The notes under the pieces: generated by a model
Databases searched by the model: none
What the model saw: the letters and a program-made list of their open reading frames with translations, nothing else
What the model was told of the DNA's origin: nothing
Shown: positions 5,315-6,939 of the stretch, piece after piece
How positions within the stretch are numbered: position 1 is the stretch's first letter
Layout: each line of letters begins with the position of its first letter
Made by a program: the position numbers and the translations under genes
Assembly: GCA_002762705.1 (NCBI GenBank)
Contig: PCVE01000076.1
Span: 1 to 6,939, forward strand
DNA from: Candidatus Woesearchaeota archaeon CG11_big_fil_rev_8_21_14_0_20_43_8
GTDB taxonomy: Archaea; Nanobdellota; Nanobdellia; Woesearchaeales; CG08-08-20-14
Length of the DNA stretch: 6,939 bases
Direction: 5' to 3'

Positions 5315-6121
5315 TTACACCAATTTCTTCTCTAGAAATTTCCTGATGTCTTTTACGAATTCCTCAGCTTCAAGATAGAGCTTATCAAAATGTCTGCCTG
5401 GAAGGACCTGCAGTTCTTTATGTGTTATCTTTTTCATGAGATAATAGAACTTTTTCATGGTTTTCACATGCTTTGGTTTCAGATGTCCTGTTTTCACAAG
5501 TTTCTCATCAAGCATATTCGAAGCATATCTTGGAGATGGAGGCACTTCACCGATCTTCATCAGGGCAGCATGTGAAGAGTCGATCACTGCCCAGTATAAA
5601 TCTAATATCCCCTGCAATATATGCCACTGCGCATTGTTGAGTGTCTTAGGCGATCTTGAGAAATAATTCCATACTGATTCTGGTGATGGCCTTATCCGTC
5701 CTTGCACAAGAAGCGCCTGCAAAGGCGTTATGAAACCAGTATCAAGTATCGGATATCCTTCTCTTAATATATTGATTCCGACTGGATCACCAGCTCTGAT
5801 ATATTCCCAGAATGTCGTGAATTTCAATGTGGTCACGTGAAGTTTGTTTGTTGTCTCAACAATAAGTTTCTCTGTGATGATCCTGTAGGCTTCTGCGACT
5901 TCTTTGCTTATAACAATCGAGATGTCATCTACTATGGCCAGGATATCTATATCATCTGCATCTTTGCTTCCACGGGCAGTGCTGCCAAATATCATGATGC
6001 CTTTGATGAAAGGTCCAAACTCTTTCACAAGCTTACCGGAGAATTTATAGGCTAATTGGATATGCTTCTCTGCATATTTTTCCTTATTCTGGGCTTCTTT
6101 TTTTTCGATGTCAAATTCCAA
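5315..6121 (-). CDS. Nucleotidyltransferase-HEPN fusion protein
   Basis: A 268-residue protein joining two domains that are usually separate. Residues 20-105 are a minimal nucleotidyltransferase: IFGSTARGSKDADDIDIL (44-61) holds G46-S47-x9-D57-I-D59. The third acidic residue expected on the following strand is not obvious, since the segment reads KLHVTTLKF (93-101). A conserved-looking linker, FWEYIRAGDPVGINILREGYPILDTGF (104-130), leads into a helical HEPN-like domain (about 160-265), with LYWAVIDSSHAALMKIGEVPPSP at its core helix and EEFVKDIRKFLEKK at the end. I recall proteins of this layout and size in DPANN archaea. It may be an RNA- or nucleotide-modifying regulator, or a self-contained toxin-antitoxin; the activity is unproven. 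The start is TTG at 6121, the only usable in-frame start before a TAG at 6142, and is backed by GGGGTG five bases upstream. Confidence 0.8.
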   Translation of the reverse strand: MEFDIEKKEAQNKEKYAEKHIQLAYKFSGKLVKEFGPFIKGIMIFGSTARGSKDADDIDILAIVDDISIVISKEVAEAYRIITEKLIVETTNKLHVTTLKFTTFWEYIRAGDPVGINILREGYPILDTGFITPLQALLVQGRIRPSPESVWNYFSRSPKTLNNAQWHILQGILDLYWAVIDSSHAALMKIGEVPPSPRYASNMLDEKLVKTGHLKPKHVKTMKKFYYLMKKITHKELQVLPGRHFDKLYLEAEEFVKDIRKFLEKKLV

Positions 6122-6126
6122 ATGTG

Positions 6127-6132
6127 CACCCC
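6127..6132 (-). promoter_or_regulatory. Shine-Dalgarno deciding a TTG start
   Basis: GGGGTG on the - strand is five bases before the TTG at 6121. It selects that start, since no ATG or GTG lies in frame upstream. It overlaps an out-of-frame ATG at 6134 that opens a frame of only seven codons ending at 6111. Confidence 0.55.
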
Positions 6133-6158
6133 ATGTTTCCTATCCGGCAATAGTTACA

Positions 6159-6166
6159 TAATATAA
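6159..6166 (-). promoter_or_regulatory. TATA box of NTase-HEPN gene
   Basis: TTATATTA on the - strand predicts a transcription start near 6136. This gives a leader of about 15 bases that just includes the GGGGTG motif. Confidence 0.5.
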
Positions 6167-6225
6167 TCATAAGATTCCTTTATTAAGTTTGTTTACTATT
6201 ATATAATGGCTGCAATAGAAAACGC

Positions 6226-6243
6226 AAAAAAAGAAATAAAAAA
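6226..6243 (-). terminator. T-tract terminator of hflC-like gene
   Basis: Immediately after the TAA at 6246-6244 the - strand reads an almost pure T stretch, with runs of six and seven Ts and few interruptions, the usual archaeal termination signal. It separates this gene from the NTase-HEPN gene. Confidence 0.6.
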
Positions 6244-6939
6244 TTACTTCTTCGGACCATCTAGATACTTGAAGATCGGAGCATCTTTCGACAACACCAA
6301 TGTCGATTTTCCCTTGAGACCTTCCTTATAGACTTCGAGCGATCTTTGGAAGTCATAGAACTCTGGGTCGGTGTTAAGGCCTTTTGCCCTAATCTTCAGG
6401 TTCTCTGCATCAGCCTGTCCCATCGTGGTCTTTGCTACTTTCTCTGCTTCAGAGAGTATCTTCTTCTGTTCGAATTCCATCTTTCCCTTGATGCCCTGAG
6501 CCTGTTCTTGTCCCTGAGAGATATAGAGCTTAGCTATCTTCTGCCTCTCAGCCTGCATCCTCTCAAACACTCCTGTCCTGATACGTTTTGGATATTCAGT
6601 CTTTATGACCCTTACATCCTGTATCTTCATCCCATAGTTTCTGTTGTGGCTCTCTTTGGTGCTGTATTTAGTCACTTCCTGCATCAATTGCTGTCTGCCT
6701 CTCTCGACATTCTCCAGCTTGTAGTCACCAAGTTCAGCAGTTCTCTTGATCTGCCTGTTCGAGCTCCTGACAATCTCGATAAGATCATATCTGCTGACTG
6801 TCTGCTGCACACCGGGATTGATCAACGCATCAAGTGCTCCCTGCCCGCCTTCTTCACTGTGGACAGATTGATAGAACTTCGCCGCGTCATCTATCCGCCA
6901 AAGAGCGAAATTATCGATGATGAGGAATTTCTTGTCTTT
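6244..6939 (-). CDS. hflC: HflC-like SPFH/band-7 protein, 5' end outside window
   Basis: The frame is open from the window edge, giving 231 visible codons. It starts inside the SPFH domain with KDKKFLIIDNFALWRIDDAA (HflC: 'TKDKKFLLVDSFVLWRI...'), continues with RYDLIEIVRSSN and MKIQDVRVIKTEYP, then the helical HflC hallmark FERMQAERQKIAKLYISQGQ. A coiled-coil-prone stretch rich in Glu, Lys and Ala follows, and the C-terminus is PEFYDFQRSLEVYKEGL...STLVLSKDAPIFKYL, close to HflC. Bacterial HflC is about 290-330 residues, so roughly 70-90 N-terminal residues, including the membrane anchor, lie beyond 6939. In bacteria HflC pairs with HflK to cage the FtsH protease in the membrane; hflK normally lies just upstream and should be looked for there. 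It is the first gene of the - strand series and ends in a T-tract. Confidence 0.88.
   Translation of the reverse strand, partial: KDKKFLIIDNFALWRIDDAAKFYQSVHSEEGGQGALDALINPGVQQTVSRYDLIEIVRSSNRQIKRTAELGDYKLENVERGRQQLMQEVTKYSTKESHNRNYGMKIQDVRVIKTEYPKRIRTGVFERMQAERQKIAKLYISQGQEQAQGIKGKMEFEQKKILSEAEKVAKTTMGQADAENLKIRAKGLNTDPEFYDFQRSLEVYKEGLKGKSTLVLSKDAPIFKYLDGPKK

Noticed and set aside
6207..6332. Small + strand ORF beginning ATGGCTGCAATAG
   Set aside because: Its Lys-rich start is the complement of the hflC T-tract terminator and the rest is antisense to hflC.

Overview
The window looks archaeal, most likely from a small-genome DPANN-type archaeon. AT-rich TATA boxes sit about 28-29 bases before the start codons of several genes (770, 3917, 5123), as expected for leaderless archaeal transcripts. 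Two other genes, starting at 2669 and 6121, carry GGTG-type Shine-Dalgarno motifs. The gene content also fits: a secreted six-cysteine-repeat protein, a ParA without ParB, YjbQ, and HEPN/minimal-nucleotidyltransferase genes. I saw no rRNA, tRNA, CRISPR array or insertion sequence. The lineage is inference.

Left part (1-2480): the 3' end of a secreted Cys-rich repeat protein ends in a hairpin plus T-tract. It is followed by an AAA+ ATPase on the + strand. Converging on that gene, with one base between the stop codons, is a small membrane protein on the - strand whose motifs match the Mpv17/PMP22 family, otherwise known mainly from mitochondria and peroxisomes.

Centre (2481-3520): a divergent intergenic region holds the promoters of the Mpv17-like gene and of an orphan ParA ATPase. 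A 12-bp perfect palindrome lies at the predicted parA transcription start.

Right part (3519-6939): five co-oriented - strand genes. In transcription order they are an hflC-like SPFH gene (5' end outside the window), a one-chain nucleotidyltransferase-HEPN fusion, a winged-helix nucleotidyltransferase, a stand-alone HEPN protein, and yjbQ. Four of the five show their own TATA-like element. The winged-helix nucleotidyltransferase plus HEPN pair has the layout of an MntA/HepT-type toxin-antitoxin or defence module. It is visibly AT-richer than its neighbours, and an 11-bp direct repeat with a 22-bp period covers its start codon, a candidate autoregulatory operator. Two differently built NTase/HEPN modules side by side, separated by a repeat-bearing intergenic region with a possible micro-ORF, form the most interesting segment.
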